Source: Lingula anatina
Taxonomy: Eukaryota; Brachiopoda; Lingulata; Lingulida; Lingulidae
DNA: 64,000 nt
Direction of reading: 5' to 3'
Assembly: GCF_001039355.2 (NCBI RefSeq)
Contig: NW_019775769.1
Span: 262,027 to 326,026, forward strand
Positions 51,401 to 57,400 of this stretch are shown here, in pieces. The notes under the pieces were generated by a model. It saw only the letters and a program-made list of their open reading frames with translations. It did not search any database and had not been told where the DNA came from. The position numbers were made by a program, and so were the translations under genes. The stretch's first letter is position 1, and each line of letters starts with the position of its first letter.

Positions 51401-54400
51401 AGTAGAAAATGCTTTCTGGACAGAATTCATTGAAACGTCTGTCTGCTGAAATATTAGTCTATATGTAACAATTTCATTATGACACTAGCTGTTTGGTTGT
51501 TAAAACAAAACAAAGAGGGTTAGCGACTATGCAATATTTCATTACATGTGTCATAACCTAGTGACTTACTGACTACTTATATAAAAATCGAATAAAACGA
51601 GTTTGTTCTTATTCAAAGGGTCTCCTCCAAGAAGGACGTCGGTCGATATAACGATCAACGTGCTGGATATCAACGACAATGCACCAACATTTTCACATAA
51701 TTCCTACAACGTAACAGTTGTCATTGCCGACCTTGTGCAAGATGACCAGGTTATTTTAACTGTTCGAGCCACCGATGACGACGATGGCATCAACGCTGAG
51801 GTGGCATACAGTCTTCTGTCCCCGAATGATATTCTAGAGATCGACGCCTCGTCGGGTGCACTCAGCGTCCTGCCGGCAGCACGTGATGTCTTCGGTACAC
51901 GGGTGGAGACTCTCCACGTGGTGGCCACTGATAGAGGTATCCCGCCATTAAACGGCTCTGCCACTGTCACGGTTACTGTGATAGGGAAGAACCGCCCTCC
52001 CGTCTTCAGCCAGGTGAACTACACAACCTCGGTGAGTATCTGAATATTTGTGTTGTGTGATTTAATGTGTGCCGGTTAATATTATTACTTGTTTGTATGT
52101 ACAGGTAATAAAGCACATGATTTATATTGACATTCTAGTAAACAATTTGCGAGTCTGGAAATTACAACAAAAATTTATCTTTAAAAATAAGGAGTAACAA
52201 AAGTTCAAAGAAAGACATTTGTTTTTTTTTTTTTTTTCTTTGTGTATTTTAACTGGCAGTATATTCCTTTTTACACGTAACATTTACGGTTTGTTGTTCC
52301 CTGCAGTTGCCAGAGTCTGCAGTCCCCGGTACATTCGTCTACCAGGTGAGTGCCTCTGACCCAGACGGTGGCGCCATCGTGTATTCCATTGAAAACGGCA
52401 ACACTGGAGGGAGATTTCAGATAGACAACACAGGTCAGTAAACGCATGGCTTTTGTTTTTCTTTTGGGGTGTTAAGGTGTATTTTATATTTTAACCATGT
52501 CTATAATGTGAAGCACGTCGCCTTGCTTTAGATGGAGCCAGCTTTAGATTGTTGCTGATAGTTTTGCTGAGTGTCACAGATGTGTTTCTATTTGTCACTC
52601 CTTAACCGAAGACAGATCACATGCTATTAACACAATTACAGTAACACATAGCTTGATGAAACGGGAATATTATTTACAGACGAATGAGAGGGACGGGGGA
52701 AATTTTACGCACACATATACTACTAAATAATTGGGATTTAAATTTTGATTCCTGTAAATACATGTAAAAGAAAGCGAAATTGACAAAGACGAATAATTAA
52801 TGACGTAGATAAAGTTCTGTTAATTGCAATGTTATATACCCCAGGTCGCGTAAGTCTTAACACCAGCGTGGACCGCGAAACTGAAAGCAGTTACACGTTG
52901 GTTCTGAAAGCAACTGAAGATGACACAGCCGGGCGTCAGTCCTCACCGCTGAGTGCCACTTCCAACCTGTATGTCACAGTGGAAGATGTGAATGACAACA
53001 GACCCGTCTTCACCGTAGACGTCTACAACTTCACTGTGGATACGGATACCATAGCCGGAGTGATAGGACACGTAGTGGCAAGCGACGTGGATGAAGGAGA
53101 AAATGCCGTCGTCACGTATACGCTTACGTCAAGCAGTGATTTGGTTTCCTTGAATTCTAGCACCGGTCAGTTTTTTCTGTTAGCGCCAGCTTATGAAATT
53201 ACTGAGAACACGACACTGTCACTGACTGTCGTGGCAACAGACGGCGGCACTCCTGCTCTTAACAGCTCAGCTGCAGTTTACATTTACCTGACTACCACAA
53301 GAGTAGTGACGACAACACCTGTCACCACCCAGGCACCGGTCACCACTCAGACACCTGTCACCACTCAGGCACCGGTCTCNCCAAATCCGCCGAGGCCATT
53401 GTATCCGTGTTCTTAATTGATGTCAATGACAACCCTCCAGTTTTTGAAAAGAGCGAGTATTCCATCACTGTGTTAGAAAACGCGCCGAGCGGTACAGCAG
53501 TCCTTCGCACGAGCGTAACCGATATCGACTCGGGCGACAATGGACAACTTCTCTATTTTATCTTGTACGGCGCCACTTTGTCGTTTAACGTTACACTGGA
53601 AGAGAGCACCGCCGTTCTCAGGACTACCGGTCCATTAGACAGAGAAACAAAGGCCTTGTATAACATAACAATTGTCGCCGTAGACGCTGGAACGCCGCGG
53701 CGCTCTGGTTCCGTCAAAGTGGAGGTGACGGTTGGTGACGTCAACGATAACCCACCAATGATAGACCCAGAAACTAGCCCCATTCTGCTCTCCGCGGACA
53801 CTCCAGTGAATAGGGAGATATACGCTGTGAATGCCTACGATGTCGATTCAACAGGTAATTGGCTACTTTTTGTTCTGGATTTTAACAATCAATTCTCTTC
53901 ACAGACAATCCAAAGGTTTTCTTGACTTATTTATATTCATAATGGATTGTAGACCCAAATGTATAAATGTTTCTTATTGTATCCGCAAATTTGTAACAGC
54001 TGCGCATCAATTCGCCCACAATCATTTTACTAATAAACACTGCACTATGCAATATACAATGTAAGTTATTACTTTTCTTCTTCTATAATGTCAAAAACCT
54101 GTCTACATTATGAATGTAATCATTTCCTTAGGGACAATTCGCTATGCAATCACGAGTGACGTCGGCGGCTTGTTTGGAATCAATTCCGAAAGTGGAGTTA
54201 TTCGCGTATTAAGACCTCTGGACCTCCTAGACGGTCCTTACAGTGTCAATGTGTGGATATCTGACGGAGTCTACAACGCGTCGACGAGTCTTACTGTGCA
54301 AGTGGCGACATCTAACGTCTATCCACCAGTCTTTAGCGAACAATCCTATGGAATAGAGGTACAGTGCGTCATTGTGTGTCTTTTATTAAAATTAGCTATG

Positions 54401-57400
54401 CATGTACATGAGCGTAATGAAAGTCGTCGTACGTACCCCTCCTAATAGACCAAAGTCTACTGGATTAAAGTCTTTCTTTCTGCCTAAAAAGGAAGAACAA
54501 ATACATTGAGACCCACTTTGGCCTGTTTTACGTGCTTCATACTGTAGAATTTATTTTGAAGTGCCTTTCTTCGCAGCGGGGTTGGGTCAAAAGTGAATCC
54601 CCCTCCCCTTTATCGTATATCGGATATTCCCATGATGTTTGTCGCATTACCCTTTTTGTCATCTACAAAAGCCAACTTGAAATAAAAATCAAGTGTGTAG
54701 TAAAGTAAATACTATAAGCAGTAAGTATATTTCATCTCTTAAATCATAAGACAACTTAAGAGGTAACCCTCCATCAGAAGCAAGCTGTTTTTATTCAGGT
54801 ATCACTAACAGTATTAAAAAGTGATGTTTGACCGTGAATGGGTAAATACATGCACGGTTTCCCGCAAAAAAAATATATATATGCTTCTTTGTGACAGTTG
54901 ATTTCATAACTTCATATATATTAAATACGCATTATCATGTACATGTCGCACCGTTTAATTAAAAAAAAACAATATTATCATATCATGTAATAACTGCTGG
55001 TATATCACTCCCACGATATAGGTACCTGAGGACACCCCGACCAATGAAGTTATCATTACTGTGAAAGCAGAGGATAATGACAGCAGTGTAGTCACATTTG
55101 AAATAACAAATCCGGGTGTTGGCAACGTTTTCTACTTGAATCCGGTGTCTGGTAGGTATACACGATTTACTTTGAGTGCATGTCAGCAAATATACCTACT
55201 ACATAGATACATACATAAATATACATGAACGTTTATAAAAAAAAACCTGATTTCGTATCTGGTATTTCTTAAGAAACTCAAATTGCTCGTCTTTTTAATA
55301 GAAACTATATCATTTCATTTTCATCCTTTACACAAATTATATATAGGCCTATATTGCTTATTTTAATCCTTTTTTAATTTTCCTGTTGCCCAGGTGACAT
55401 CACGTTACTAACAAGCCTTGACAAGGAGAGTGTGTCCGTGTACAACCTGACAGTGATTGCTAGAGATGGTGGAATCGGTGGACAGAATGTTCTGTCATCA
55501 ACTGTCTCTGTGGTGATCACAGTTGGTGACGTCAATGAGTATGACCCTCACCTGGAGGTCAACTCCACGCACCTGTCTGTATATGAAGGTCAACCAGCCG
55601 GAACTTTTGTCACTCAGGTAGATCATCTAACACAATCTTTATAAGGGAGCCTGTTTAAAAAGTTGTATAAAAGGTAATGAGAAAGGTTTTCGTGCCTTCT
55701 TTCTCTGCAGCACTCAAATTTATATTTAAATTTCCTCTGAAGACGATTTAATCTGTATGGATGATGATGAGGAGGAAATATTTATATTCTTTGATGTCAA
55801 GAGAAGAGTTTTTTTACAAAAGTGCTGATGTATGTTCTCTCACTAATATATAAATTTTTAACATTTAGAGAAATTGTAAATTGTACGTTCATTTAGTCAC
55901 AAGTCGAGTATCAATATCTGCGCATCTAAAATCGTCTTTTGGTTTTAGTTCACCTGGTCAGATGGCGACACCTACCAAGATGTCCATCTGTCCTTAATCC
56001 AGTCGGCTACTGAGATGTTCACTGTAACTGAGGACGGCCGGATCCTCACTAGGGGCACTTTGGACAGGGAGGACACGGCGACGTACAATATTGCTGTACA
56101 GGCAACTGACGACGGTAAATTAGCGTATGCGTACACTGTACATTCGTACGTAAGCGTAGTAGGATACGATGTTTTGAACGTGTATCGCTGACGTTTTAAT
56201 TGTCGAAACTGATTTCTGTACAAAAATGGAAAAAAACAGTAACCAGTGTTTTCTGGACAGAATTCATTGATACGTCTGTCTGCTGAAATATTTAACAGTT
56301 TAAATATTTGGTTATTAAAAAAGCAAAAGGGTCATAGAGACTACGCAATAAATTTATTATCTATTACAAGCTGCACGACTTGCCGACTACTTATATAAAA
56401 GTCGAATGAAATGCGTTTGTTCTTATTCATAGGGTCTCCTCCAAGGAGCACGTCTGTCGATATTACGATCGAAGTTTTGGATATCAATGACAACGCACCA
56501 ACATTTTCACATAATACCTACAACATAACAGTTGTCATCGCCGACCTTGTGCAAGATGGCCAGGTTATTTTAACTGTTATAGCCACCGATGACGACGAGG
56601 GCATCAACGCAGAGGTGGCATACAGTCTTCAGTCCCCGAGTGATATCCTAGAGATCGACGCTTCCTCGGGTGCTCTCAGCGTTCTGCCGGCTGCACGTGA
56701 TGTCTTCGGTACAAGAGTGGAGACTCTCCACGTGGTGGCCACTGATAGCGGTATCCCGCCATTAAACGGCTCGGCCACAGTCACGGTCACTGTAATAGGG
56801 AAGAACCGCCCTCCCGTCTTCAGCCAGGTGAACTACACAACCTCGGTGAGTATCTGAATATTTGTGTTGTTTGATTTAATGTGTGCCGGTTAATATTATT
56901 ACTTGTTTCTATGTACAGGTAATAAAGCACATGGTTTAAATTGGTTTATATTCTTGTAAACAATTTGCGAGTCTCGAAATTACAACAAAAGTTTATCTTT
57001 TAAAACAAGGAGTAACAAAAGTTTAAAGAATGACATTTTGATTATTTTCTTTGTTAATTTTAACTGGCTGTATATTCCTTTTACATGTAACATTTACGGT
57101 TTGTTGTTCCCTGCAGTTGCCAGAGTCTGCAGATCCCGGTACCTTCGTCTACCAGGTGAGTGCCTCAGACCCAGACGGTGGCGCCATCGTGTATTCCATT
57201 GAAAACGGCAACACTGGAGGAACATTTCAGATAGACAACACAGGTCAGTAAACGCATGGCTTTTGTTTTTCTTTTGGGGTGTTAAGGTGTATTTTATATT
57301 TTAACCATGTCTATAATGTGAAGCACGTCGCCTTGCTTTAGATGGAGCCAGCTTTAGATTGTTGCTGATAGTTTTGCAGAGTGTCACAGATGTGTGTCTA

